Positions 24,865-33,418 of a stretch of DNA of 49,309 bases are shown here, piece by piece (positions within the stretch are counted from its first letter, which is position 1; every line of letters starts with the position of its first letter). Under the pieces are notes generated by a model, which made no database searches, was not told the origin of the DNA, and saw only the letters and a program-made list of their open reading frames with translations. Location: assembly GCA_964384025.1 (NCBI GenBank), contig CAYLJJ010000045.1:1-49309 (forward strand). The letters run 5' to 3'. This DNA comes from CAYLJJ01 sp964384025. GTDB lineage: Bacteria; Myxococcota_A; Bradymonadia; UBA7976; UBA1532. The position numbers and the translations under genes are program-made.

Positions 24865-27435
24865 TCAAGCCTGATTCTCAACCTGTCCGCTGAACTTCAG
24901 GGCCTCAGCGAGTTGTTCTCCGATAGGCTCCCCCTCTAGAGCCATCAGCAGAGGAAGTAGCTCTTCTCGGAGGAGGTCCAACTCCAGGTCCAAGTTGGAG
25001 AAAATCTCCAAAGCCTCGATCCCTACCTCAGCGGCCTGAGTCCAGGCTTGAAGAGCCAAGTCAGGCTCTAGACGGTCTCCACGACGGCGCAGAAGCTGGG
25101 ACTTGGCTCGAAGGCGCTCCGCGCGCTCCTCCAGATCAGAGTGATCTTCAAGGCTCTCCAATCGCGCTAACCCCAACTCAGGATCCACAGCCAGGAGCGA
25201 GAGGATGCGCTCAAGCTGGACAGCACAGCGCAGATCTCCCAGCGCGCGGGCTTGCGGTAGGCCATTTTGAGCCTCACTCTGAGCGCGTAAAAGATCTCCC
25301 GCTTCTAAGGCGATTTGAGCCAGAAGCGTTCGAGCTTGGAGGATGCGCCCCACATGCCCAACACGCTTTGAGATGGCCAGCGCGGTTTGAGAAGCCTTTA
25401 GAGCTCTATCTTGCTGTCCCATCTTTCGATAGAGCAGCGCCAACTCCCGCTGTGTGTCCGACTCCCCCCCCAGATCATCCAATTCTTGGCGCAGGCTGAG
25501 ACTCTGCTGTAGTGCTTCCAACGCTGCTTCCTTCTCTCCCTGGGCGCGATAGAGCCGCCCCAGGTTGGAGAGGCTTAGAGCGCAGCCGCGACCATCCTCA
25601 TCGCCGATCCTAAACTCCAGACTCGCCTTGAGCAGCTCCTCTGCCTGGACTGAATCTCCTTGGAGCAGAGCCAGCTGCCCGAGATCATCCAGAGAGGAAG
25701 CAACCCCCGCAGGATCTCCAGCCGCTTCAAAGAGCCCACGCCCCGCCTCTAAGAGGGCTTGGGCGCGCTCAAAGCGCTGCTCATCTCTTAGAATCCGCCC
25801 CAGACGGTTGAGCGCCGCTCCAGCCTTGGCGCGATGCTCCAGAAGCCAAGCTCCCGCCAACATCCGCTCAAAACAGGCCTCAGCCAGTCGAGGTCGTCCC
25901 AAGTGAGTGTGGAGAGAGCCCAGAGCGTGAAGCACATCCAGGAGGGGAAGGCTATCCTCCATCTCCAGCAGCGCGAGGGCCTTCTCAAAGGAGTCGATGG
26001 CGGCCTCGTTGGCGAAGGCTCTTTGGGCGAAGATCCCTGCTTGGATGTAGTGGTAGGCGCTGCGTTTGCTGTTGCCCCCCTGCTGATATTGCTGGGCAAT
26101 GCGAATGAGCTGTGCGGGGTTCTCTCCCAGCCTCCACTCCATCCACTGAGCAATCACTGCGTGTAAGCGCCGTCGCAGTCCAGGCTCTAGGCCCGCGTAG
26201 AGGAAGAGGCGATCAGATTCACGCTCAAAGCGGTACTCCTCCTCATCTGGGAGACTGGAGTTGGGGCTCAAGCTGATGATCCCCAGGGTTCGAGCCTTTT
26301 GTAGATCTGGCGGAGGAGGGAGGAGCCAAGCGCGTAAACCTGCCGGTGAACCCAGCTCTGCTCGAGCAGCAACCTTGAGCGCCCCCAACCAGAAGAGAGG
26401 ACCCACCACCGCCGCGCGGCGCAGCCAGACTCGATCCGCCTCGGGCAGCACTTCAAGGCGACGGCGAGAGGCCTCCTCAGAGGTCAAAGCAAAGCCCAAA
26501 TCGAGAGGAGCATCAGGCTCGACACCCCAGCTCAACCCCCCTTTGGGCGTGAGACCGCTCTGCTCCAAAGTGTGGGCTGCTTGGAGTATGGCATGAGGGA
26601 GCCCACGACTCTCGCTCATCACTCGATCTAAGAGGTTATCTGGGGGTGCTTGAACGCGCCCCAACAGCTTCATCAGGAGCTGAGCGACTGCATGTTCATC
26701 CAGAGGCTTAAGGGGCAGCAGCTTGTGGCCATAGTGGCGAAAAAAGCTGGGATCTTGCAGATGGTGCTGCTCCTCAACCTCTACCAGGATCAAGATCGGT
26801 CGATGGTTGAGTTGCTCCTTGATCTGAGCCAACAACTCAAGCCCTCCAGAACTGATCTCTTCAAAAGACTCCAGCAAGATCACAAGGGGCTGTGGTTGGA
26901 GGCTGAGAAAGCGGATCAACGCTGAGAAGGAGTCCGCGCGGCTGGAGATCTCAGGCATAGGCAGCCCCAAAGGACCCATAAAAGCTGCCAGCCCTCCGAG
27001 GAGTTCTTGAGCCTCTGGTCCCAGAAGCTTGAGCCGATCGATAAGCAGCCTCCCGGCTTCCTTCGCAGGCTGGGTCTCATCAACCCCCAATAGGTTGCGC
27101 AGCAGGCGACCAAAGGGCGCGTAGGGATCTTTGATCTGCTGTCCGGGTGTGGGGTAGCCCCAGACAAAGCGAATCTCACTGAAGTCATGATCATGCCGCA
27201 GGAGGAAAGCTTCCATCAGACGACTGCGCCCAATCTGTGGGGGGCCTAAGAGCCCTGAGATCTGAAGGCTGGAGGTGCGTACGACTCCATTTAACAGCTC
27301 ATCCAGGGTGGCCAGGGCGCGGGCTCGTCCCTGAAAGGGGGCTTGAGTTGTCCGATTTTCAGAGAGCCGACGGCGGCATGAGATGCAGCGCTGGACCTCA
27401 GCCTTGTGGGAGAAGAGGCAGCGTGGACAGATCAT
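24865..27435 (-). CDS. Zinc-ribbon / degenerate ATPase / TPR signalling protein
   Basis: The start is set at the ATG at 27435, which overlaps the upstream receiver-protein stop in ATGA. A longer frame to 27531 would overlap that gene far more. The 856-residue product begins with a four-Cys zinc ribbon (CPRC at 3-6, CISC at 17-20). An ATPase-like domain follows, but its Walker A (GPPQIGRSR, 64-72) has Arg70 where the invariant Lys should be. The Walker B strand (PLVILLESFEEI, 183-194) lacks the usual Asp-Asp. Residues about 470-856 are Leu/Ala-rich helical repeats of TPR type. The overall plan resembles the AAA-TPR regulators found with Ser/Thr kinases and adenylate cyclases, probably as a non-hydrolysing scaffold. 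Confidence 0.82.
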   Translation of the reverse strand: MICPRCLFSHKAEVQRCISCRRRLSENRTTQAPFQGRARALATLDELLNGVVRTSSLQISGLLGPPQIGRSRLMEAFLLRHDHDFSEIRFVWGYPTPGQQIKDPYAPFGRLLRNLLGVDETQPAKEAGRLLIDRLKLLGPEAQELLGGLAAFMGPLGLPMPEISSRADSFSALIRFLSLQPQPLVILLESFEEISSGGLELLAQIKEQLNHRPILILVEVEEQHHLQDPSFFRHYGHKLLPLKPLDEHAVAQLLMKLLGRVQAPPDNLLDRVMSESRGLPHAILQAAHTLEQSGLTPKGGLSWGVEPDAPLDLGFALTSEEASRRRLEVLPEADRVWLRRAAVVGPLFWLGALKVAARAELGSPAGLRAWLLPPPPDLQKARTLGIISLSPNSSLPDEEEYRFERESDRLFLYAGLEPGLRRRLHAVIAQWMEWRLGENPAQLIRIAQQYQQGGNSKRSAYHYIQAGIFAQRAFANEAAIDSFEKALALLEMEDSLPLLDVLHALGSLHTHLGRPRLAEACFERMLAGAWLLEHRAKAGAALNRLGRILRDEQRFERAQALLEAGRGLFEAAGDPAGVASSLDDLGQLALLQGDSVQAEELLKASLEFRIGDEDGRGCALSLSNLGRLYRAQGEKEAALEALQQSLSLRQELDDLGGESDTQRELALLYRKMGQQDRALKASQTALAISKRVGHVGRILQARTLLAQIALEAGDLLRAQSEAQNGLPQARALGDLRCAVQLERILSLLAVDPELGLARLESLEDHSDLEERAERLRAKSQLLRRRGDRLEPDLALQAWTQAAEVGIEALEIFSNLDLELDLLREELLPLLMALEGEPIGEQLAEALKFSGQVENQA

Positions 27436-28460
27436 AAGGGCTCTCGTTTCAGCGTCTCCAACTTCAGCTTCAGCAGACGATATTGGGAAAAGAAAGAGGC
27501 GTGTCGCTCGCGAAACGCAGATTGGTAACACAGCTGGTCGTGTTTCTCTTTAACGCGCCCTAAGATCGTGTTCACTCTGTCAAGCACAACAGAGAGCTGC
27601 TCAAAGGGCTTACACAGATAACCCACGGCGCCGTAATTGACCGCGTCAACTGCTGATTCCAAGGTGGCGAAGCCGGTCATTAGAAGAACCTCAGTCTCCT
27701 TATCAAGACTGCGTATCTCTTGGATAAGATCAATCCCATCGGCGTCTCCGAGGTTTTTATCGGTGATGACTAAGTCATAATGTCGAGTTTGAAATAGACT
27801 CCGCGCCTCAGTACCGCTGTAAGCTCCATCAACTTGATATCCTTGAGAGCTTAATAATGTTTCTAGGAGCGCAACGATACTCTGATCATCATCGATGATA
27901 AGGATACGCCAATCCTCTTCAATGGGATGAGGTTCCAGCCGTTTCAGCTTTGAATTGGTCTGTTGCAAACTCAGGACTTTCTCCATAAAGCTTTCATTGA
28001 GCGCTGTAACTTGCTTTAGAAGGCGTTCTACTTCAGCGTGCTGAGCGTGTTTCCTCATTGAGTCGCGCACCGCCCTCTTTAGATGGGCGGTGGAGTCACC
28101 ATGCTTGATTATGTAGTCATCCACCCCCAAGCGGATGGCGCGTACCGCTGAGGCCGCCGAGGGCTCCTCTGTGAGGATGATTGTAGAGAGGTGAGGGATC
28201 AGCTGTTTAAGACGCTCTACAGCAAAAAGCCCATCCTCCCCTCCCACTCCTAACTCGGAGATCAGCACCTTCGGAGAGAGCTCTTTTCCACAGGCAAGGG
28301 CCTCTGAAATAGAGTCAAAAGCATGGATTAGATAGCCCATCGGAGAAAAGAGGAGGGTGCAGAGTTCTCGAGAGCGTGGGTCATTATCCAAAAGGAAGAT
28401 CTCTATCTGAGGTTTCCCTGTTGGGATCCCCCCCTTCTCTTTGCTCAGCTGCTCCATCAT
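27432..28460 (-). CDS. Double-receiver response regulator with a pseudo-receiver
   Basis: The ATG at 28460 follows GGAGG by about 6 nt; an upstream TTG is disfavoured. The 342-residue product has two receiver domains joined by a helical linker (about 135-178). REC1 (18-130) keeps an acidic pocket (LLDNDP) and Lys119, but the phosphoacceptor position reads VLISELG, with Glu69 in place of Asp. REC2 (185-300) looks complete: IIDDD (189-192), Asp234 in VITDKNLG, a T/S switch in LLMTG and Lys284 in YLCKPF. The C-terminal 45 residues are basic and helical, with no recognisable DNA-binding domain. It is coupled through ATGA to the ATPase/TPR gene, its likely partner. Confidence 0.88.
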   Translation of the reverse strand: MMEQLSKEKGGIPTGKPQIEIFLLDNDPRSRELCTLLFSPMGYLIHAFDSISEALACGKELSPKVLISELGVGGEDGLFAVERLKQLIPHLSTIILTEEPSAASAVRAIRLGVDDYIIKHGDSTAHLKRAVRDSMRKHAQHAEVERLLKQVTALNESFMEKVLSLQQTNSKLKRLEPHPIEEDWRILIIDDDQSIVALLETLLSSQGYQVDGAYSGTEARSLFQTRHYDLVITDKNLGDADGIDLIQEIRSLDKETEVLLMTGFATLESAVDAVNYGAVGYLCKPFEQLSVVLDRVNTILGRVKEKHDQLCYQSAFRERHASFFSQYRLLKLKLETLKREPL

Positions 28461-28516
28461 CAAAGCCTCCAGCCCCCGTTGATTGAGATTTGGAATCTCC
28501 CCAATTTTACCCCAAA

Positions 28517-28547
28517 CATAAAAATGCTCTTACTTAATTTTTAGAGC
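28517..28547 (-). terminator. Weak terminator-like hairpin after the small basic protein
   Basis: On the minus strand GCTCT (28543-28547) pairs with AGAGC (28526-28530), and ATTTTTA follows. The 5-bp stem overlaps the stop codon of the gene at 28541 and is marginal, but it is followed by a real T-run. The promoter of the double-receiver gene presumably lies in the same AT-rich stretch. Confidence 0.3.
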
Positions 28548-29050
28548 CGCGCCGCGAGTTGAACCGCCCTCTGCTGAACACGGGGATCGAAAGAGCTAAA
28601 CTCCAGGCCCTGTAGGCGACGTCGGAGTAGGGCTCGTTTGGGGATCTTTGCCTCTGCTTCGAGGAGGGTTTCGAGCTTTTGAAGCGCCTTGAGGAGCACC
28701 GCATCTTTGGGGTGCTCTAGGACACGGATCAGAATCTCCACCTCTTGAGGCAGCTCATGCTCTTTGAGAAGGGCCTCAACCGCTCGCTCCAGCTCCTGAC
28801 CTGAGGAGGCTTTACGGATCCCACGGAGGAGGGCTTGTCGTCCCCCCTCCTCAGGCGCTCCCTCAAGCCCTGACAGCTTCTCTTTGAGATGCGCAGGCAG
28901 CTCTCCATCTTGGAAGATAGAGTCTAATTGCCGCTTATAGCGCGCACTGGCGCTGGCGTTGCGAGGGTTGGAGCGGCTGGGCTCATCTCGGCGATGCGCG
29001 CTGCGATCATTGCGACGATCTCGATCTCTCCAACTTGGGCGCTCAGACAT
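28541..29050 (-). CDS. Small basic hypothetical protein
   Basis: The 169-residue product starts behind AGGAG with 7-nt spacing. The first 40 residues are extremely rich in Arg, Ser, Asp and Asn (RDRDRRNDRSAHRRDE) and are probably disordered and nucleic-acid- or acid-binding. The rest is a Leu/Glu-rich helical domain with repeat-like spacing (a helical-repeat or HEAT-like feel: EILIRVLEHPKDAVLLKAL). No family is recognised with confidence. Its start overlaps the cupin gene by 8 nt, so the pair should be one operon. Confidence 0.72.
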   Translation of the reverse strand: MSERPSWRDRDRRNDRSAHRRDEPSRSNPRNASASARYKRQLDSIFQDGELPAHLKEKLSGLEGAPEEGGRQALLRGIRKASSGQELERAVEALLKEHELPQEVEILIRVLEHPKDAVLLKALQKLETLLEAEAKIPKRALLRRRLQGLEFSSFDPRVQQRAVQLAARL

Positions 29051-29378
29051 CTTGGGCTCCTTTCAACTCTTTTGGGTAGATATGGATCGCCAACCAGCGT
29101 GCTCCAGAGGAGGTGCTCAGGACTCGGTGAGGCTGCTGGGAGGGGAGAAACAACCACTCTCCAGCTTGAAGCTTACAGGGCTCTCCATCGATCTCTAGAG
29201 TCGCCTCTCCCTCTAAGAGCAAGACCCACTCATCTTGGCTCTGTTGGTAGAGATCCTGTTCAGGGGAGTTGGAGCTGATAATACTCTCGATCTCTACATT
29301 TTGACAGCGAAGGAGGCGCTCAAAGCGCTCCCCTTGAGGGGGTACTCCTCCCCCTCCAAGTTTGCCTTTGGTGATCAA
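29043..29378 (-). CDS. Small cupin-domain protein
   Basis: The 111-residue single-domain cupin starts at a TTG (29378) directly behind AAGGAGG; no ATG is in a good position. The beta-barrel pattern is visible: E-W-V-L-L-L-E-G-E-A, then AGEWLFLPSQQPHRV with the second-motif His, and WLAIHIYP at the end. The first cupin motif lacks a clear HxH, so metal binding is uncertain; small cupins of this type often bind a ligand or metal as sensors or isomerases. The stop overlaps the next gene's start by 8 nt. It diverges from the CAP-domain gene across 231 nt, which holds no other gene. Confidence 0.8.
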   Translation of the reverse strand: MITKGKLGGGGVPPQGERFERLLRCQNVEIESIISSNSPEQDLYQQSQDEWVLLLEGEATLEIDGEPCKLQAGEWLFLPSQQPHRVLSTSSGARWLAIHIYPKELKGAQDV

Positions 29379-29609
29379 GACCCCTCCTTAATTAAACCCA
29401 ACACAGGCTGATGGTCTCATTTCAGAGCAGAGCGGTCATCATTAGGCTGATGATCACAATCCCAGGGGGTGAGGGTCAAGCCCATATGAGCCATCTGAGG
29501 CAGGGATGACGTGCGCTCTGAACGTAATCCCTCCTCACTGTGTAGCCCAGGGTTGTGTGCTCTAGGAGCCCTGTCTGGAAAAAAGTGAGGCCAGGAGAGA
29601 ACCGCTCCT

Positions 29610-30665
29610 ATGTTAGGCTCCGCTGAGATGCCTCTCCTACTCTCTCTTATGCTCTTGAACCCTCAAGCTCTTGAGGAGCTGCTCTATCAACATGGTTGGG
29701 GGCGGCCGAAACAGCTGCCAGCCCTGGAGCGCGTAGCCGAGCAGCTCCTCCAGCGGCGGGGCGATGAAGCTACCGTCAAGGCTCAGCTCAAGCTGTTGAT
29801 GGAGGAGGCGGGGCTTGGAGATGCGCAGGTCAGGGTCTTTTGGATTCCTGGAAAACTTGAGCTGAGCCTCGCTTGGGTCCTTGGGCGTCTGGAGCGCCGC
29901 TTCCCTCCGACTCACTACGGTCTGGGGCGAGGGCGAGAGATGCTCCTGCTCCTGCTTCATCGGGGCCTAGAGTGGGCGCCTCTCCCGCGTCGGATGGAGC
30001 CTGGACGAATCTCTTTTCAGGGGCAGCTCCGGCGGGGGTATTTTCAGCCCCGCCTGATCCTCTCTCAGCCAGATGGGGAGATCCGCAAAATTTCCATCCA
30101 GGCCATCGATCATCAGATCATCTTTGAGTTGGAGCTGAGGCGACGAGGAATCTGGAGCTTTGAATGGGTCGCCAACAGCCAATATGGCCCGGTGGTGTTA
30201 AGCAACCATCAGGTCTATGTCGGGGTAGAGCCTCCCTGGCTGCCCACGGTGAAGCTCTCTCGAGAGCGCCCCGCTGTTGACCCCGAAGAGAGGCTGCTCA
30301 AACGCATCAATGAGCTTCGCTCCGCGCAGCGACGCTCCACCTTAAAGATCCATGGGGGCTTAGAGCGCGTGGCCCTGAGCCATGCCCAGGAGTTATCTCA
30401 TCAGGGTCGCTTAAGCCATGGCTCTCCTCAGACAGGGCTCCTCAGCACTCGGATGTTACACGCAGGGATCCGAGCGCAATCGATGGCAGAGAACCTAGCC
30501 AAGGCGAAGAGCGCCGATGAAGCGCTTCAGCTCTTTCTGGAGAGCCCTGGACATGCTCAAAACCTCCTCCTCAAGGGAATGACCCACGTCGGGGTCGCTC
30601 GCGTGGGCGCTTATTGGGCCTTGGTCCTCGCTCGGCAGCCCTATTATGTCTCTCCGCGAAGGTAG
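29610..30665 (+). CDS. CAP/SCP-domain protein
   Basis: The 351-residue product is read from the ATG at 29610, with AGGAGAG about 12 nt upstream; the ATG at 29628 is an alternative and would leave a weak signal-like hydrophobic start. Residues about 225-345 fit the CAP (cysteine-rich secretory protein/PR-1) fold: LLKRINELRSAQR helix, HAQELSHQGRLSHG with a His pair, MAENLA with the conserved Glu, FLESPGHAQNLL and MTHVGVARV. Bacterial CAP proteins are secreted and mostly of unknown function. Residues 1-220 are not recognised; the stretch 130-215 is beta-rich, possibly a small Ig-like or beta-sandwich module. It stands alone on the plus strand. Confidence 0.82.
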   Translation: MLGSAEMPLLLSLMLLNPQALEELLYQHGWGRPKQLPALERVAEQLLQRRGDEATVKAQLKLLMEEAGLGDAQVRVFWIPGKLELSLAWVLGRLERRFPPTHYGLGRGREMLLLLLHRGLEWAPLPRRMEPGRISFQGQLRRGYFQPRLILSQPDGEIRKISIQAIDHQIIFELELRRRGIWSFEWVANSQYGPVVLSNHQVYVGVEPPWLPTVKLSRERPAVDPEERLLKRINELRSAQRRSTLKIHGGLERVALSHAQELSHQGRLSHGSPQTGLLSTRMLHAGIRAQSMAENLAKAKSADEALQLFLESPGHAQNLLLKGMTHVGVARVGAYWALVLARQPYYVSPRR

Positions 30666-30725
30666 AGGAGCTGCCAACAAGAGATCTCTGAATTCTATCG
30701 CCGCGACGAAATCAAATACAGAACT

Positions 30726-31298
30726 CTACTTTGCATCCTGCTGCATAGCCTTGAGTTGCTTTAAGGTCTCTTGGATCTCCACCGCACCTACCCCTTCAAG
30801 ATCCCGATACTCAGGATCCAGGCTCAGAAGGGTTTCAAGCTCCTTGATGATCTTCTGGTGACGCACAGGGTTAGAGCGCAGCCGAAGGAGAGCCTGGGAT
30901 CTCAGATAGTGGCGCTCTGCAGAGGCCAGGGGGGCTTGAAGGATCTCAAGGGCAGCACTGGGGCGTCCCATATTCAGCAGATCTCGGGCCTGAAGTTGAG
31001 CCAGTTCAGGATCATCGGGCCAGCGCAGCCGAGCGCGGGCCAGAAACAGCTCTGCCTCAAAGAGCGCCTCTCCTCTCAGAAGAATCTGATGCAGAGAGAG
31101 CACGAGGCTCTTGCTCATCTGGGTTGGATCTAGGCGCTCAGGCTGAGCCAACAGAGAGCGCACGAGCTGACGAGGATCTCCCTGGAGGAGCCCCTTTTTG
31201 GAGGGCTTAAGCAGCTCAGCTTGATTAGACAGAGGGGGTTGGGGCTCCGCCTGAGCCCAGCTCAGGAGAGCCGCCGCAACCAGGAGGAGTCTGAACAA
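30726..31298 (-). CDS. Secreted TPR-like protein
   Basis: The longest frame goes back to 31484, but its first 62 codons lie inside folK in another frame. A TTG at 31298 begins MFRLLLVAAALLSWAQA, a convincing signal peptide, and gives a 190-residue product, so that start is preferred although its ribosome-binding site is poor. The mature part is helical with TPR-like spacing (for example a RLRWPDDPELAQLQARDLL segment then GRPSAALEIL, and a LLSLDPEYRDL helix near the end). It likely acts in the periplasm as a binding scaffold. It overlaps folK by 37 nt and is presumably co-transcribed. Confidence 0.65.
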   Translation of the reverse strand: MFRLLLVAAALLSWAQAEPQPPLSNQAELLKPSKKGLLQGDPRQLVRSLLAQPERLDPTQMSKSLVLSLHQILLRGEALFEAELFLARARLRWPDDPELAQLQARDLLNMGRPSAALEILQAPLASAERHYLRSQALLRLRSNPVRHQKIIKELETLLSLDPEYRDLEGVGAVEIQETLKQLKAMQQDAK

Positions 31299-31798
31299 TC
31301 CTCGAGGAGCGTAGAGACTCGACGCCCCAGACCCCAAACCTCTTGCTCTGGGGCCAGATCGCTCCAGGGCTGAAGGACAAAGCGCCTGAGATGCAGGCGG
31401 GGATGTGGGAGGGTTAAGGGCGCCGTCTCGATCTGCTCTCCTCGCCAACAGAGTAGATCTAGGTCCAAGCTTCTGGGTCCCCATTTCACTCCTCTTCGCC
31501 GCCCGTGAGCGGCCTCGATCTCTTGTAAGGCCCTCAACAGCTGTAGGGGCGGCAGCAGGGGCTGAAATCCAAAGACCTGGTTGAGAAAGGAGGGCTGCTC
31601 TCTCTCTCCCCAGGGCTCACTCTTATAGAGGGGGCTCTCTATCCCCCTTGTCCCCAGATGATCCAGGGCCTTGAGGGCAGATTGGAGCTGGGCTCTGGGT
31701 CTACCCAGGTTGGCTCCCAAGCTGATCCATACATCTCTGCTGATCTCCTCTCCTTGGGGCTTGTATCCTAGAGGCGCTCTCCCCATCCTCTCTTTCAT
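31262..31798 (-). CDS. folK: 2-amino-4-hydroxy-6-hydroxymethyldihydropteridine pyrophosphokinase
   Basis: HPPK transfers pyrophosphate from ATP to 6-hydroxymethyldihydropterin in folate synthesis. Seen: DVWISLGANLGRPRAQL near the start, YKSEPWG, FLNQV, the RRGVKWGPRSLDLDLL signature with the two metal-binding Asp residues, and a LPHPRLHLRRFVLQP tail. The preferred ATG at 31798 has AGGAG 7 nt upstream and yields 178 residues; an upstream ATG at 31825 would add 9. The product is slightly longer than typical at the N-terminus. The start codon overlaps the divergent DsbA-like gene within CATG. The TPR-like gene overlaps the 3' end by 37 nt. Confidence 0.92.
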   Translation of the reverse strand: MKERMGRAPLGYKPQGEEISRDVWISLGANLGRPRAQLQSALKALDHLGTRGIESPLYKSEPWGEREQPSFLNQVFGFQPLLPPLQLLRALQEIEAAHGRRRGVKWGPRSLDLDLLCWRGEQIETAPLTLPHPRLHLRRFVLQPWSDLAPEQEVWGLGRRVSTLLEDCSDSSWLRRLS

Positions 31799-32645
31799 GC
31801 GATATCTCCTCTCTCTTAGTCTCATCGCCTGCGCAGGATCACCCCCTCAGCCCGCCTCCAGCCTAAGCAGCTCTCAGCTCCCGGGGGTTGATCTCAGAGA
31901 GATCGATCCAGAGCAATCGACGCGCTTTGAGCAGCTCCTCTCTGATGGGATCTGCCCCTGTGATCCAGCGCGTGATCTCCTTAAGTGTGTCCAGGATCAG
32001 GACTGTCCGGCGGCGACTAGCTTGGCCAACTTTGGCTGCGATCAGCTTAGAGAGTACTCCTTTGAGCGCAGCGCGAAGCTGCTGATCCAGGAGTATATCC
32101 GGCGCCACGTCAACTTCAGCTTCGAGCTTGAGGGACGCCCCTGGAAGGGCGCCGCAGAGGGGCGGCTGTTGCTCGTCGAGTTCGCTGACTTTGAGTGTCC
32201 TCACTGTGGCAAGCTTCAGGGGATCATGAAGGAGGTACTCGAGGCCTATCCAGAAGAAGTTCGCCTCTACTTCAAACACTTTCCCATCTCTCAACACCTC
32301 AAGGCAAAGAGCGCGGCTCGTGCCTCCCTGGCGGCGCATCGCCAGGGCAAGTTTTGGCCTCTCTCAGAAGCTCTCTTTAAAGCGAATGGGGCGATCAGCG
32401 ATCCAGAGATCGAGGTGATCGCGCAAGGGTTGGGCTTGGAGATGGAGCGCTTTAAGACGGACTGGAGCGATCCTGCCATCGCGCAACAGGTGACTGATGA
32501 TAAGAAGGAGGGGAAGAGGGCGATGCTCACTGGAACCCCTGCTCTTTATATCAACGGTAAGCCCTATCGCGGGCGGCTTAAGGCGGCGGCGATCAAGAGC
32601 TATCTGGAGAAACAGTTGAGACGCCTTAAAGAAGAAGGCTCTTGA
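31797..32645 (+). CDS. DsbA-like thioredoxin-fold lipoprotein
   Basis: The ATG at 31797 begins a lipoprotein signal, MRYLLSLSLIACAGS, with the lipobox ending at Cys12; a longer frame from a TTG at 31671 would destroy it. The product is 282 residues. A Cys-rich segment (Cys53, 55, 64, 70, 81) precedes the thioredoxin fold, whose active site is CPHC (134-137) in FADFECPHCGK. The cis-Pro region is GTPALYINGK. This suits a membrane-anchored periplasmic thiol oxidoreductase or disulfide isomerase. No Shine-Dalgarno site is seen, as the upstream sequence is pyrimidine-rich. The 3' end overlaps the convergent TauE/SafE gene by 20 nt. Confidence 0.88.
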   Translation: MRYLLSLSLIACAGSPPQPASSLSSSQLPGVDLREIDPEQSTRFEQLLSDGICPCDPARDLLKCVQDQDCPAATSLANFGCDQLREYSFERSAKLLIQEYIRRHVNFSFELEGRPWKGAAEGRLLLVEFADFECPHCGKLQGIMKEVLEAYPEEVRLYFKHFPISQHLKAKSAARASLAAHRQGKFWPLSEALFKANGAISDPEIEVIAQGLGLEMERFKTDWSDPAIAQQVTDDKKEGKRAMLTGTPALYINGKPYRGRLKAAAIKSYLEKQLRRLKEEGS

Positions 32646-33354
32646 ACCCCGCCGCGACCAGCGCTAAGAACACAAAGCGCTGAACAAGGCGCTCTCCACT
32701 CTTGATGGCGACATGAGCTCCGATGTGGCTCCCCAGACCGCTGCCTACCGCCAGGATCGAGCCCTCCAACCAAGCGACCTGCCCCACGCTCTGAAAGATC
32801 AGCAAAGCGAACAGGGTATAGATAAAGATCAAGGCCAACTTGAGGACATTGCTCTCCAAAAAGTCGTAACCAAAGCTCTGGTTAAAGAGCATCAACATCA
32901 CCAGCCCCATCCCTGCCTGAAAAAGCCCGCCATAGAAGCCTAAGAGGAGGAGCAGCAACCAGCCTTGGAGAGACTTGGGTTTGAGATCACCTTTGGCTTT
33001 TTTGGAGCGCTTGGGCTTAAAGATCATCCAGGCGGCTAGAGAGAAGAAGAGGAGCCCAAAGAGGCGGCCCATAGCAAAAGGGGGCATCAGGACCGCCGTG
33101 ATCGCGCCCAGGATCGCTCCAAGGAGCACAGGCAGAAGGAGATCTTTAAGGAGGCCCCAAGGGCGAATCCCCTGTCTGTGAAAGCGGAAGATCGCACTGG
33201 AGGTTGAGAGCAGGGCCAAGCGATTGCTGCCATTGGCGGTGTTGGCGTCAAGGCCAGCCATCATCAGGAGGGGGAGGGCCAGGGCGGAGCCTCCTCCAGC
33301 AATGGCATTGACAAAACCCGCGACACAGCCCCCAACAAACAACAAGAAGAGCAA
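32626..33354 (-). CDS. TauE/SafE (TSUP) family membrane permease
   Basis: The 242-residue product starts at a TTG (33354) behind GAGAGG. It has about eight predicted hydrophobic segments in two halves, with the family opening GxxxGFVNAIAGGGSALALPLLM and the conserved G-S-N-R-L-A helix. The second half shows FYGGLFQAGMGLVML and a Gly-rich closing GSGLGSHIGAHVA. TSUP proteins export or import small anions such as sulfite, sulfoacetate or taurine-derived sulfur compounds. No neighbour identifies a substrate. It overlaps the DsbA-like gene by 20 nt at the 3' end and diverges from the CBM9-like gene. Confidence 0.9.
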   Translation of the reverse strand: MLFLLFVGGCVAGFVNAIAGGGSALALPLLMMAGLDANTANGSNRLALLSTSSAIFRFHRQGIRPWGLLKDLLLPVLLGAILGAITAVLMPPFAMGRLFGLLFFSLAAWMIFKPKRSKKAKGDLKPKSLQGWLLLLLLGFYGGLFQAGMGLVMLMLFNQSFGYDFLESNVLKLALIFIYTLFALLIFQSVGQVAWLEGSILAVGSGLGSHIGAHVAIKSGERLVQRFVFLALVAAGFKSLLL

Positions 33355-33418
33355 TAGCCAGCCTCTCTTTTGAGAAATTCGAAGGGAGATAGCAGAAGAG
33401 GAGGCGCCTGTCTGTGCT

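Noticed and set aside
27436..27531. N-terminal extension of the zinc-ribbon/ATPase protein to 27531
   Set aside because: It would overlap the double-receiver gene by about 100 nt, while the ATG at 27435 fits the usual ATGA coupling and begins the zinc ribbon.
29379..29609. Search for a hidden RNA gene or sigma54 promoter in the cupin/CAP intergenic region
   Set aside because: I found only a short repeated aggctgatg (near 29406 and 29442), no TGGCAC-N5-TTGC and no convincing structure.
31299..31484. N-terminal extension of the TPR-like protein to 31484
   Set aside because: It lies wholly inside folK in another frame and has the composition of a shadow, whereas the TTG at 31298 starts a proper signal peptide.
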